Shown piece by piece: positions 1 to 7,456 of a stretch of DNA of 8,276 bases. The position numbers and the translations under genes are program-made. The notes below the pieces were generated by a model. That model did no database searches. It was not told the origin of the DNA and worked only from the letters and a program-made list of their open reading frames with translations. Each line of letters opens with the position of its first letter. Position 1 is the stretch's first letter. Origin of the DNA: Pseudomonadota bacterium (GTDB lineage: Bacteria > Pseudomonadota > Alphaproteobacteria > Acetobacterales > Acetobacteraceae); NCBI GenBank assembly GCA_021815835.1, contig JAKAZN010000057.1:1-8276 (forward strand), written 5' to 3'.

Positions 1-121
1 GCCTGGTGATCCAGGACCGGTCGGTATCGACCTGGGTGGGCGCGGCGGCCAGAACCTGATCGGCGCCGCGCAGGCGGGCCTCGGCGTCCTGCAGTCGTTG
101 CGTCGGGGTCGCGTCGGGCAT
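1..121 (-). CDS. Hypothetical protein, N-terminal part only (cut by window edge)
   Basis: A minus-strand frame opens with ATG at 121-119 and stays open to the window edge, giving 40 residues that begin MPDATPTQRLQDAEARLRGA. The visible part is Ala/Arg/Gln-rich and looks helical (heptad-like spacing in RLQDAEARLRGADQVLAA), perhaps a short coiled coil. It follows the 78-residue gene on the same strand with an 18-nt gap, so the two are probably co-transcribed. No strong Shine-Dalgarno is seen (upstream bases are GGGGCCCGGCAG). No family is recognised and no function is offered. The start is tentative, because the frame is short and GC-rich DNA keeps frames open by chance; whether the frame continues beyond the edge would settle it. 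Confidence 0.45.
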   Translation of the reverse strand, partial: MPDATPTQRLQDAEARLRGADQVLAAAPTQVDTDRSWITR

Positions 122-139
122 CTGCCGGGCCCCGCGACC

Positions 140-376
140 CTATGCCGCCGTGTCGGTCGTCAGGGCCGCCGCGGTCTCGACCGATCTCGAAATCTCGCCG
201 GTGTCCTTCAGGATCAGGTCGATCTGCGCGTCCAGCTCGGCGGCGGCGTCCGGGGCGGTAGCCTTCAGACTGTCGGACAGCGCGATCAGCCGCCGCGTGA
301 CCGCGAGCAGGTCCTTGGTCGCGTCGGACACGCCGCGCAACTGGTTCCGCACGACAAACGTGACATTGTTGGCCAT
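140..376 (-). CDS. Small helical protein of unknown function (78 aa)
   Basis: This 78-residue protein begins MANNVTFVVRNQLRGVSDAT and ends ALTTDTAA, with the TAG stop at 142-140. The start at 376 is preferred over longer in-frame extensions. An AGGGG stretch lies about 8 nt upstream of it, the protein from here on has a sensible mixed composition, and the upstream extension is Arg/Gly-rich and would run through the divergent promoter region into the outer-membrane factor gene. The sequence is acidic to neutral, without Cys, Trp or a signal peptide, and predicted mostly helical: hydrophobic residues recur every 3-4 positions (LLAVTRRLIALSDSL, LDAQIDLIL). It is probably a soluble cytoplasmic protein. 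It resembles no family I can name. It is divergent from the efflux operon and heads a probable two-gene minus-strand unit. A GC hairpin (394-399 with 405-410) lies in its leader. Confidence 0.6.
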   Translation of the reverse strand: MANNVTFVVRNQLRGVSDATKDLLAVTRRLIALSDSLKATAPDAAAELDAQIDLILKDTGEISRSVETAAALTTDTAA

Positions 377-503
377 CGATGACCCCTGCGTGCCGGCCGG
401 AGGACGGCCGTTCCTTGCCCTCCCTAGCATTTCCCGGAGCGTCTTCACCAGTGCCGACTTGCAAACCGAGACGCGACCCTCGGGTCGTCGGTGTTCCGCC
501 CGC

Positions 504-519
504 ATGACCGATCGGTCAT
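504..519. promoter_or_regulatory. Perfect 16-bp palindromic operator, TetR-type, upstream of the efflux operon
   Basis: The sequence ATGACCGATCGGTCAT is a perfect 16-bp palindrome in the 188-bp divergent intergenic region (377-564), 45 bp before the start of the outer-membrane factor gene. Its form, two GACCG/CGGTC half-sites without a spacer, is typical of operators bound by TetR/AcrR-family repressors, which often control RND efflux operons. The right arm runs into the CATAAT box (517-522), so a bound protein would block RNA polymerase. No regulator gene is in the window; it would have to lie upstream of position 1 or elsewhere. The site could also affect the divergent minus-strand genes. 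The palindrome is seen directly; the TetR assignment is inference. Confidence 0.65.
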
Positions 520-522
520 AAT
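517..522 (+). promoter_or_regulatory. Candidate -10 box of the efflux operon promoter
   Basis: CATAAT matches the TATAAT consensus at 5 of 6 positions and overlaps the last three bases of the palindromic operator. Transcription would start near 529, giving a leader of about 36 nt that contains a 6-bp inverted repeat with a 1-nt centre (CCGGCA at 534-539, TGCCGG at 541-546) and an AGGA ribosome-binding site at 554-557. No good -35 hexamer is found at 16-18 bp; TTCCGC at 494-499 is the spaced candidate and is poor. The promoter may therefore be weak or activator-dependent. The 11-bp string ATAATCGCCCG here recurs just before aroA. Confidence 0.45.
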
Positions 523-564
523 CGCCCGACCCTCCGGCAATGCCGGGCGGGATAGGACCGCGCC

Positions 565-1926
565 ATGCCAGCCCCGAAGCTCCCCGCCCCCGGCGTCGCC
601 GGCCCCGTCCGACGCCGCCTTGTCGCATGGGCACCCCTGCTGATCCTCGCCGGCTGCACGGCCTACCGCCCGCTCCCCCTACCGCGTCGCGCGGCACTTG
701 CCCCCTCCGTGGCCGCGTTGCGTCACCCGGGCATCGTCCTTCCCGCCCGCCTTGGCGTTGCCGATATCGCCCTGCTCGCCGTCGAGAACGACCCCGTGCT
801 CCGCGCCGCCCGCGCCCGGCGCGGCATCGCGCAGGCGGAAATCCTGTCCGCCGGCATCCTCCCGAACCCCACGATCTCCGCCGGTCTCTCCCCCGTCATC
901 GCCGGCCCCGGCACCACCACCGGCTGGAGCGTGGGCCTGAGCCAGGACCTCCAGGCGCTCGTCACCCTCCATGCCCGCACACAGGCCGCGCGCGCCGCCG
1001 CCGGCGGGATCGATGCCAGTATCCTGTGGCAGGAATGGCAGGTGATCGGCCAGGCGCGCCTGCTCGCGGTCGATCTGATCGAGGGCGCGCGCATCCGCCG
1101 CCTGCTCGCCCAGGCCCGCGCCCTGCTGGCCCGTCGCTATGGCGCGACCAGCCGCGCCGTCGCGCAGGGCAATGCCAGCCTCGCCGCGGTTTCCCCCGAT
1201 CTCGCCGCGCTCATTGCCGCGACCCGGCAGGCGGAGGCCGCGGATCGCGCGCAACAGAGCCTGCGCCATCGCCTGGCCGCGTTGCTCGGCCTTGCTCCCG
1301 GCGCACCGCTTCCGCTTGCGCGCCGCCCGGACCTGCCGCCGGTCCCGGCCGGCGCGATCGCCGCCGCCCTGCCGGGGATCGCCGACCGGCGGCCCGACCT
1401 GATCGCGCTCCGCCTCGGCTATCGCGCCGCCGACGCGAGGCTGCGGGCGGCGATCCTGGCGCAATTCCCGCGACTGACATTCGGTCTGACGGGCGGATCG
1501 GATACCTCGAATGTCCGCACTTTCGGTCCCCAGATCACGCTCGATCTGCCGGTGTTCGACCGCAACCAGGGCGCGATCGCGCTGGCCCGCGCGACCCGCC
1601 GCCAGCTCCGCGCCGAATACGCCGCGCGGCTGACGCAGGCGCAGGGGGAGATCCGCGCGCTCCGCGCCGAGACCGCACTGTTGCGCACCCAGCGCGACGC
1701 CGCCCGCGCCCGCTTCGTTCGCACCGCGGCGATCGCCGCCGCCGCCACCAGCGCCTTCCAGGCCGGCAACCTGACGGAGCGTGCCTATGTGGATTTCGTC
1801 ACCGCCCGGATCGACGCCGCCCGTCAGGTGCTGGGCCTGGACCAGAGCCTGCTGGAGCGACAGGTGACGATGGCGACCCTGATCGGCGCCGGGATGCCCA
1901 AGGTGACCAGGAAACGACCACGATGA
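565..1926 (+). CDS. Outer-membrane efflux lipoprotein, TolC/NodT family (OEP), of an RND tripartite pump
   Basis: This gene encodes the outer-membrane channel of the tripartite pump made with the next two genes; as in TolC-type factors it would trimerise and span the periplasm. The 453 residues start with a positively charged, hydrophobic leader ending in a lipobox (ILAGC, Cys31), so it is probably a lipoprotein cleaved before Cys31. Two OEP repeats follow. The first starts near residue 67 (ALLAVENDPVLRAARARRG, then AGILPNPTISAG). The second starts near residue 275 (RRPDLIALRLGY, then AQFPRLTFGLTGG and the FGPQITLDLPVFDRNQG strand region). These are the usual NodT-type landmarks, and the length is normal for the family. 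The start at 565 has AGGA 7 nt upstream and gives the signal sequence. It is first in the operon and overlaps the adaptor gene by 4 bp (ATGA). Its position before the adaptor and pump follows czcC/cusC operons. Substrate is not determinable. Confidence 0.93.
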   Translation: MPAPKLPAPGVAGPVRRRLVAWAPLLILAGCTAYRPLPLPRRAALAPSVAALRHPGIVLPARLGVADIALLAVENDPVLRAARARRGIAQAEILSAGILPNPTISAGLSPVIAGPGTTTGWSVGLSQDLQALVTLHARTQAARAAAGGIDASILWQEWQVIGQARLLAVDLIEGARIRRLLAQARALLARRYGATSRAVAQGNASLAAVSPDLAALIAATRQAEAADRAQQSLRHRLAALLGLAPGAPLPLARRPDLPPVPAGAIAAALPGIADRRPDLIALRLGYRAADARLRAAILAQFPRLTFGLTGGSDTSNVRTFGPQITLDLPVFDRNQGAIALARATRRQLRAEYAARLTQAQGEIRALRAETALLRTQRDAARARFVRTAAIAAAATSAFQAGNLTERAYVDFVTARIDAARQVLGLDQSLLERQVTMATLIGAGMPKVTRKRPR

Positions 1927-2993
1927 CCCGCCGCCCCGCCATCGTGCGCGCCATCTACGCGGTCGCGTTCCTGCTCGCCTCACTTGCCCTTGGGCCTGCC
2001 CCGGCGCTCGCCGCGCCCTCCGTGCTGGTCCAGACCGAGACCCCGCGCGCCGGCCGGTTGGCGCGCACCGCGATCGGCTACGGGATCGCGCGGCCCGCGC
2101 CGGACGGAACCATCAGCCTCGCCGTGCAGCACGCCGGCATCGTCGCGCGCCTGGCCGTCGTGCCCGGCCAGGCGGTCGCCGCCGGCGCGACGCTCGCTGT
2201 CATTGCCGCAACTCCCGCGGTGCGGGCCCAGTATCATCAGGCGGGGACCGCGCTCACGCTCGCCCGCGCCGAACGGGCGCATGTCGCGCAGCTCCGCGCC
2301 GCCCGTCTCGCCACCACCGACCAGCTTGCGCGCGCCGACAAGGCGGTGACGGACGCGGCCTCGGCGCTGGAGGCGCTGCGCCAGGAGGGCGGCGGCGCGC
2401 CGAGCCAGGCGCTGCCCGCGCCCTTCGCCGGCATCGTCGCGACGGTCGCGGTCACGCAGGGCCAGGCGGTAGCGGCCGGCGTGCCGCTCTTCGCACTGAC
2501 CCGGCGCGACGCGCTGCTGATCGCCATCGGCCTGCCGCCGCGCGCGGCGCGCCTGGTCCGGCCCGGTCAGCCGGTCGCGCTGACCCCGCTTTCGGGCGGC
2601 GCCGGGTTCGCCGGGACCGTCACCGGCGTCGGCGGGATGCTGGACCCCGTGACCCATCTGGTGGAGGTGCTGATCGCCCCCGCTGTCACCTCCCCTGGCG
2701 CGATCGACCCGCCATTGGCCGGGGCGAGCTTCCGCGCCGCGATCCGCACCGGCTGGTATCGCGGCTGGATCGTCCCGCGCGATGCGGTGATGTCGGGCAG
2801 GGCAGGGGATTTCGTCTTCCAGGTGGCGCGCGGCCACGCTGCCCGCGTTCCGGTGCGGGTGGTGGGCGAGGTCGGTGGCCAGACCGTTATCGCCGGCGCG
2901 ATCGTGCCCGCCGAGAAGCTGGTGATCCAGGGCGCCTACCAGCTCGCCCCCGGCATGGCCGTCCGCCTCGCCCCGCCGGCGCCCGCCCGCTGA
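1923..2993 (+). CDS. Periplasmic adaptor (membrane fusion protein, HlyD/RND-MFP family)
   Basis: This is the adaptor linking the inner-membrane pump to the outer-membrane factor. The 356 residues begin with a Sec signal peptide (basic MTRRPAIVR, hydrophobic core to about residue 23, likely cut after ALA at 28-30). There is no lipobox, so it is probably a periplasmic protein rather than a lipoprotein. The split lipoyl (barrel-sandwich) domain is clear: GIVARLAVVPGQAVAAGATL at 72-91 and PFAGIVATVAVTQGQAVAAG at 167-186. They are separated by a short helical hairpin of about 60 residues (98-158). A beta-barrel follows (about 195-290), then a membrane-proximal domain with VIQGAYQLAPGMAVRL near the C-terminus. 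AGGA at 1909-1912, 10 nt before the ATG, supports this start; the longer reading frame upstream is only the out-of-frame shadow of the previous gene. It overlaps its neighbours by 4 bp and 1 bp. No metal-binding N-terminal Met/His motif is visible. Confidence 0.92.
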   Translation: MTRRPAIVRAIYAVAFLLASLALGPAPALAAPSVLVQTETPRAGRLARTAIGYGIARPAPDGTISLAVQHAGIVARLAVVPGQAVAAGATLAVIAATPAVRAQYHQAGTALTLARAERAHVAQLRAARLATTDQLARADKAVTDAASALEALRQEGGGAPSQALPAPFAGIVATVAVTQGQAVAAGVPLFALTRRDALLIAIGLPPRAARLVRPGQPVALTPLSGGAGFAGTVTGVGGMLDPVTHLVEVLIAPAVTSPGAIDPPLAGASFRAAIRTGWYRGWIVPRDAVMSGRAGDFVFQVARGHAARVPVRVVGEVGGQTVIAGAIVPAEKLVIQGAYQLAPGMAVRLAPPAPAR

Positions 2994-5900
2994 TGGGCTT
3001 CGTCGACCTCGTGGAGCGGCATCGCCGCGCGATCTTGCTGGTGATGGCGGCGCTGGCCGTCGCCGGCCTCGCCGCCGCGACTACTCTGCCGGTCGGCCTG
3101 TTTCCCCAGGTCTCTTTCCCCCGCGTGCGGATCGAACTCGCCGCCGGGGATCGCCCCGCGCGCCAGATGGTCCTGCTGGTCACGCGCAGGGTGGAGGAGG
3201 CGGTGCGCAGCGTGCCCGGCCTGCGCGCCGTGCGCTCCGTCACTTCGCGCGGCTCGGCGCAGGTGCAGCTCGATTTTGGCTGGGGCCGGGACATGATCCA
3301 GACCACGCTCGAGGTGCAGCAGGCGATCGCCGATGCCATGCCCGACCTGCCCGCCGGCACCACCGCGAGCGTGCTGCGGATGGATCCGACCACGTTCCCG
3401 ATCGTCTCCTACGGTCTCACCTCGCCCACGATCCCGCTCACGAGGCTGCGCGAGATCGTGCAGTACCAGCTCGCCCCCCTGCTTTCCGCCATTCCCGGTG
3501 TCAAACGGGTCGGCGTGGAAGGCGGCGCCGTGCCGGAGGTGCATGTGCTGGTCGATCCCTATCGCCTCGCCGCGCGCGGCCTCGCGCTGTCGGACGTGGT
3601 CACCGCATTGCGCCGGGGCGGCGTGCTGCAAGCCGTCGGGCGCGCGCAGGACCATGACAAGCTGTTCCTGGTGCTGGTGAATGACGGCTACCGCGGCAGC
3701 GCCCAGCTCCGCGCCACCGTGCTCTCGGCCGGACCCGGCGGGGTGGTCACGCTTGGCGATGTCGCGCGCGTGACCCGCGCCACGGTGCCGCAATGGGTGC
3801 GGGTGACCGAGGACGGCAAGCAGGCCGTGCTGTTCAACGTCTATGAGCAACCCTCCGGCAACGCCGTGCGCATCGCCGCCGCCGTGCGTCGCGTCATCGC
3901 CGGATTCCCGATGCCGCCGGGCGTCGCGGTGCGGAGCTGGTACGACCAGTCGGTGCTGGTCACCCAATCGGCGGCGAGCGTGCGCGACGCGGTGCTGATC
4001 GGCCTCGGCCTCGCGGGCCTGGTGCTGCTTGCATTCCTGCGCAGCTGGCGCGTCACCCTGGTGGCGATGCTGACCGTGCCGGCCACGCTCGCGATCACCA
4101 TCCTGGTGCTGCTTCTGCTCGGCCAGAGCTTCAACATCATGACCCTGGGCGGGATCGCCGCCGCGGTCGGCCTGGTCATCGACGACGTGATCGTCATGAT
4201 CGAGCATATCGCGCGCCGCGCCGGCCGCGCCGATAGGTCGGAAGATGGCGCCGGCGGATTCCGCCTGAAGGTGCTGCCGGCGGCACGCGAATTTCTGGTC
4301 CCGCTCGGCGGATCGAGCCTCGCCACCATCATCGTGTTCGTCCCGCTCGCCTTCCTGGGCGGCGTGACGGGCGCGTTCTCGCGCGCGCTCGCGCTGACGA
4401 TGGGTGCCGCGCTGGTGATCTCGATGCTGCTCACCCTGTTCGCGGTGCCGCTGCTCGCGCGCGGGTTGATCGATTTCGAGCGCTGGCGCGATCCGGGCGC
4501 TTCCGGGCCGGGGCCGATCGGGCGCGCCCATCAGCGCCTGCTCGCCCGGCTGATCCGCCGGCCCTGGCTGATCCTGGTGGTGCTGCTGCCGCTGCTCGCG
4601 CTGGGCTACGTCGCCTACAGCCGGGTGCCGACCGGCTTCATGCCGGCGATGGACGAGGGCGGGTTCGTGATGGACTACCACACCCTGCCCGGCACCTCGC
4701 TCAGCGAGACCGACCGCGAACTGCGCCAGGTGGAAGCGATCCTGCGCGCCGATCCCGCGGTGGCAACGTTCTCCCGCCGCACCGGCATGGGCCTGGGCGG
4801 CGATCTGAATGAACCCAACCAGGGCGATTTCTTCGTCCGCCTGACCGCCGGCGCGCGCCCGCCGATCGGCCAGGTCATGGCGCGCGTGCGACGGCGCATC
4901 CACGCCGAGGTTCCCGGCGTCACGGTCGATACCGCCCAGCTGATGAGCGACCTGATCGGCGATCTGACCGCCGTGCCGCAACCGATCGAGATCAAGCTGT
5001 TCGACCCCGACGATACCGCGGCGCTGATCCCGACCGCGCGCCGCGTGGCCGCCGCGATCGCGCGGCTGCGCGGGGTGGTGGAAGTGCGCAGTGGCGTCGT
5101 GCTGGCGGGCGACGCGCTCGATATCCGCGTCGATCCCGCCAAGGCCGCGCTGCAAGGCGTCTCGCCCGAGGCGGTGCGCCAGGCGCTGCAAACCGCGCTC
5201 ACCGGCACGCTCGCGGCCGAGGTCCCGACCGCGCATCGGATGGAGGGCGTGCGGGTGTGGGTGCCCGCGCGCGAGCGGCGCACCACGAACGATATCGCCG
5301 CGCTGCCGATCCGCGCGCCGGACGGGCATCTGTTTCCGCTCGATATGATCGCGCGCGTGCAACAGGTCTCGGGCCAGCCGGAGATCGATCGCGACAACCT
5401 CCAGCAGATGGTCGCGGTGACGGGACGGATCGAGGGTCGCGGCCTCGGCGCCGCGATCGCCGATGTGCGCGCGGTGCTGGCGCGGCCGGGGCTGTTGCCG
5501 GCGGGGATGCGGGTCTCGCTGGGCGGGCTGTACCAGCAGCAGCAGATCGCCTTCGCCGGTCTGATCCGCGTGTTCCTTGCCGCCCTGGTGGCGGAGTTCG
5601 TGCTGCTGCTGGTGCTGTACCAGCGCTTCTGGCTGCCGGTGATCATCATCTTCTCGGCGCTGCTGTCCACGACTTCGGTGTTCACCGGGCTGTGGGTGTC
5701 GGGGGTGGCGCTGAACATCACCGCGCTGATGGGGATGACGATGATCATCGGCATCTCCACAGAGCTCGCGATCTTCTACGTGTCCGAATACGTGGAACTG
5801 ACCCGGCGGATGCCGGCGCGGCAGGCGCTGGCGGCGGCGGCGGGGAACCGGCTGCGGCCGATCGCGATGACCACCCTGGCGGCGATCCTGACCTTGATGC

Positions 5901-6109
5901 CGCTGGCGCTGGCGCTCGGCGCGGGGTCGGGGATGCAGCAGCCGCTGGCGATCGCGATCATCTCGGGACTGTTGTTGCAGTTCCCGCTGGTGCTGCTGGC
6001 GGTGCCGGTGGCGATCGGGCTGACCTTGCCGAAGGGCGCTGCCGGGCCGAAGGGCGCTGCCGGCGCGGCATCGTCACCGGCGTTCGGGCGTGATAATCGC
6101 CCGCCATGA
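2993..6109 (+). CDS. RND-family efflux pump, inner-membrane permease subunit
   Basis: This is the proton-driven inner-membrane pump of the system, 1038 residues, full length for the AcrB/CusA superfamily. The expected order is present: TM1 at 12-34, porter region about 40-325, TM2-TM6 about 333-490, TM7 at 524-542, second porter region about 545-850, TM8-TM12 about 855-1010. TM4 carries [14 protein letters not shown] with Asp397-Asp398, equivalent to the AcrB proton-relay pair. TM11 keeps RLRPIAMT (Arg953, Thr960, equivalent to AcrB Arg971 and Thr978). TM10 reads [11 protein letters not shown], with Glu924 where AcrB has Lys940; CusA-type heavy-metal pumps have Glu there. The TM4 Asp pair resembles HAE pumps, so the subclass is mixed and the substrate open. 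The start (TGATG, 1-bp overlap) has no Shine-Dalgarno, so translation probably depends on coupling to the adaptor gene. The C-terminal tail contains a duplicated PKGAAG and the stop overlaps aroA (ATGA). Confidence 0.95.
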   Translation: MGFVDLVERHRRAILLVMAALAVAGLAAATTLPVGLFPQVSFPRVRIELAAGDRPARQMVLLVTRRVEEAVRSVPGLRAVRSVTSRGSAQVQLDFGWGRDMIQTTLEVQQAIADAMPDLPAGTTASVLRMDPTTFPIVSYGLTSPTIPLTRLREIVQYQLAPLLSAIPGVKRVGVEGGAVPEVHVLVDPYRLAARGLALSDVVTALRRGGVLQAVGRAQDHDKLFLVLVNDGYRGSAQLRATVLSAGPGGVVTLGDVARVTRATVPQWVRVTEDGKQAVLFNVYEQPSGNAVRIAAAVRRVIAGFPMPPGVAVRSWYDQSVLVTQSAASVRDAVLIGLGLAGLVLLAFLRSWRVTLVAMLTVPATLAITILVLLLLGQSFNIMTLGGIAAAVGLVIDDVIVMIEHIARRAGRADRSEDGAGGFRLKVLPAAREFLVPLGGSSLATIIVFVPLAFLGGVTGAFSRALALTMGAALVISMLLTLFAVPLLARGLIDFERWRDPGASGPGPIGRAHQRLLARLIRRPWLILVVLLPLLALGYVAYSRVPTGFMPAMDEGGFVMDYHTLPGTSLSETDRELRQVEAILRADPAVATFSRRTGMGLGGDLNEPNQGDFFVRLTAGARPPIGQVMARVRRRIHAEVPGVTVDTAQLMSDLIGDLTAVPQPIEIKLFDPDDTAALIPTARRVAAAIARLRGVVEVRSGVVLAGDALDIRVDPAKAALQGVSPEAVRQALQTALTGTLAAEVPTAHRMEGVRVWVPARERRTTNDIAALPIRAPDGHLFPLDMIARVQQVSGQPEIDRDNLQQMVAVTGRIEGRGLGAAIADVRAVLARPGLLPAGMRVSLGGLYQQQQIAFAGLIRVFLAALVAEFVLLLVLYQRFWLPVIIIFSALLSTTSVFTGLWVSGVALNITALMGMTMIIGISTELAIFYVSEYVELTRRMPARQALAAAAGNRLRPIAMTTLAAILTLMPLALALGAGSGMQQPLAIAIISGLLLQFPLVLLAVPVAIGLTLPKGAAGPKGAAGAASSPAFGRDNRPP
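6028..6063 (+). repeat. Perfect 2 x 18-bp tandem repeat in the 3' end of the RND gene
   Basis: The unit GCCGAAGGGCGCTGCCGG occurs twice head to tail (6028-6045, 6046-6063) without a mismatch; the flanking bases (6027, 6064) break the periodicity. It keeps the reading frame and yields [12 protein letters not shown] in the cytoplasmic C-terminal tail after the last membrane segment, so it should be tolerated. It looks like a recent slippage duplication. Confidence 0.9.
6085..6103 (+). promoter_or_regulatory. Hairpin enclosing a GATAAT box at the RND/aroA junction; candidate aroA promoter
   Basis: CGGGCG (6085-6090) and CGCCCG (6098-6103) form a perfect 6-bp GC stem around the 7-nt loop TGATAAT. 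Within it GATAAT (6092-6097) matches the -10 consensus at 5 of 6 positions and lies 8 nt before the aroA ATG. A start of transcription at the usual distance would fall at or next to the ATG, giving a leaderless or nearly leaderless aroA mRNA, in agreement with the lack of a Shine-Dalgarno. The best -35 is weak: TCGTCA at 6071-6076, 4 of 6, with a short 15-bp spacer. The hairpin is not followed by a T tract and so is not a convincing intrinsic terminator; it could instead affect translation at the overlap. Structure is seen directly; promoter function is inference. Confidence 0.4.
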
Positions 6110-7452
6110 CCGTTGCCCCCTCGCCGTTGCGCGCTCCGCCCTCCGCCCCCCTCAGCGGGCGCATCGTCGTGCCCGGCGACAAATCCATCAGTCATCGCGC
6201 GCTGATGTTCGGTGCTCTCGCGCTCGGCGAGACCCGCATCTCCGGCCTCCTCGAAGGCGAGGACGTGCTTCGCACCGCCGCCGCCATGCGTGCCCTCGGC
6301 GCCGAAATCACCCGCGACGGCGCAGACAGCTGGCGCGTCGCCGGCCGCGGCGTCGGTGGGCTGATCGAACCCGCCGACGTGCTCGACATGGGCAATTCCG
6401 GCACCGCCGCGCGGCTGCTCTGCGGCATCCTCGCCACCTCCCCGGGCTTCGCGGTGATGACGGGCGACGCGAGCCTCCGCCGTCGGCCGATGCGCCGCGT
6501 GACCGAACCGCTTGCCGCCACCGGCGCCCGCTTCACCGCGCGCGAGGGCGGGCGGCTGCCGCTGGCGATCGAGGGTGCGACCGACCCGCTGCCGCTCGAC
6601 TACCGCGTCCCGGTGCCCTCGGCGCAGGTGAAATCCGCGCTCCTGCTCGCCGGCCTGAACGCGCCCGGAGAGACACGGGTGGAGGAACCGGAAGCGACCC
6701 GCGACCACACCGAGAACATGCTTCGCCATTTCGGCGCGCGCGTCGTCGTGGACATCGCCGGGGGGGGGCGGATCATCACGCTCGCCGGCCAGCCCGAACT
6801 CCGCGCGGCGGATATCCTGGTGCCGGGCGATCCGTCCTCGGCCGCGTTCCCGCTGATCGCGGCCCTGCTGGTGGCGGGATCGGCGGTCACGATCGGCGGC
6901 GTCGGCCTCAATCCCCTGCGCGCCGGGCTGCTGGAATGCCTGCATGAGATGGGCGCGGACCTCACCATCGGCGCCGAACGGCTCGCCGGCGGGGAGAAGG
7001 TGGGCGACCTGACCGCGCGGTTCGGCGCGCTGCGCGCCATCGACGTCCCGCCCGGCCGGGCGCCCAGCATGATCGACGAATACCCCATCCTCGCCGTTGC
7101 CTGCGCCTGCGCGCGCGGGACCAGCCGACTGCGCGGGCTCAAGGAGCTGCGGGTGAAGGAGAGCGACCGGCTCGCCGGCACCGCCGCCCTGCTGAGCGCG
7201 AACGGCGTGCGGGTCGAGATCGAGGGCGACGACCTGATCGTGCACGGCACCGGTGGCAAGCCGCCCGGGGGAGGGGTGGTGGCGACGCATATGGATCATC
7301 GCCTGGCGATGAGCGGGCTGGTCCTGGGCCTCGCCGCCGCCGCCCCTGTCACGATCGATGACGGCGCCTTCATCGACACGAGCTTTCCCGGTTTCGTCGC
7401 GCTGATGGCCAGCCTCGGCGCGGCGATCAGCGCCTCGCAGCCGGGAGGCTGA
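6106..7452 (+). CDS. aroA: 3-phosphoshikimate 1-carboxyvinyltransferase (EPSP synthase)
   Basis: AroA joins phosphoenolpyruvate to shikimate-3-phosphate to give EPSP, the sixth step of the shikimate pathway to chorismate, in the cytoplasm. The 448 residues carry the family landmarks: PGDKSISHR at 23-31 (Lys25, Ser26), GNSGT at 96-100, [10 protein letters not shown] at 120-129, [14 protein letters not shown] at 172-185, TRDHTE at 198-203, the catalytic Asp in [11 protein letters not shown] (Asp324), and [12 protein letters not shown] at 345-356 (Glu352), then [10 protein letters not shown] at 394-403. PGDKS and SAQVK are features of the class II (Agrobacterium CP4-like) group, and the whole sequence resembles CP4 closely. 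Gly99, however, occupies the place of CP4 Ala100, which is tied to glyphosate insensitivity, so that trait should not be assumed. The ATG overlaps the pump's stop by 4 bp and lacks a Shine-Dalgarno; no other in-frame ATG occurs before Met34, which is inside the active-site motif region. A G9 run lies at 6760-6768. cmk follows after 4 nt. Confidence 0.97.
   Translation: MTVAPSPLRAPPSAPLSGRIVVPGDKSISHRALMFGALALGETRISGLLEGEDVLRTAAAMRALGAEITRDGADSWRVAGRGVGGLIEPADVLDMGNSGTAARLLCGILATSPGFAVMTGDASLRRRPMRRVTEPLAATGARFTAREGGRLPLAIEGATDPLPLDYRVPVPSAQVKSALLLAGLNAPGETRVEEPEATRDHTENMLRHFGARVVVDIAGGGRIITLAGQPELRAADILVPGDPSSAAFPLIAALLVAGSAVTIGGVGLNPLRAGLLECLHEMGADLTIGAERLAGGEKVGDLTARFGALRAIDVPPGRAPSMIDEYPILAVACACARGTSRLRGLKELRVKESDRLAGTAALLSANGVRVEIEGDDLIVHGTGGKPPGGGVVATHMDHRLAMSGLVLGLAAAAPVTIDDGAFIDTSFPGFVALMASLGAAISASQPGG
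6760..6768 (+). repeat. G9 homopolymer inside aroA
   Basis: Nine consecutive G encode part of an Ala-Gly-Gly-Gly-Arg stretch (Gly219-Gly221) in a surface-loop-like segment of AroA. The reading frame is intact through it. Such a run is prone to polymerase slippage and to sequencing error; the in-frame conserved residues on both sides argue that the length given here is right. Confidence 0.85.
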
Positions 7453-7456
7453 GCGG

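Noticed and set aside
394..410. 6-bp GC hairpin (CGGCCG arms, 5-nt loop) in the leader of the minus-strand gene, considered as a riboswitch or attenuator
   Set aside because: Short CG palindromes are expected by chance at this base composition, and no further conserved structure is seen.
540..1922. Long open frame upstream of and in frame with the adaptor gene, which would make an 817-residue protein
   Set aside because: The part before 1923 is Pro/Arg-rich, without domain character, and is the shadow of the outer-membrane factor gene in another frame. The adaptor's signal peptide and ribosome-binding site lie at 1923.
679..1983. 434-residue minus-strand open frame opposite the outer-membrane factor
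   Set aside because: Gly/Arg-rich antisense shadow of a gene with clear OEP motifs.
2936..5362. 808-residue minus-strand open frame opposite the pump gene
   Set aside because: His/Arg/Gln/Asp-rich low-complexity translation typical of antisense to a GC-rich gene. The plus strand encodes a complete RND pump with conserved motifs over the same span.
6085..6103. Intrinsic terminator between the pump gene and aroA
   Set aside because: The stem is only 6 bp, has no T tract after it, and overlaps the aroA start region; read-through is more likely.
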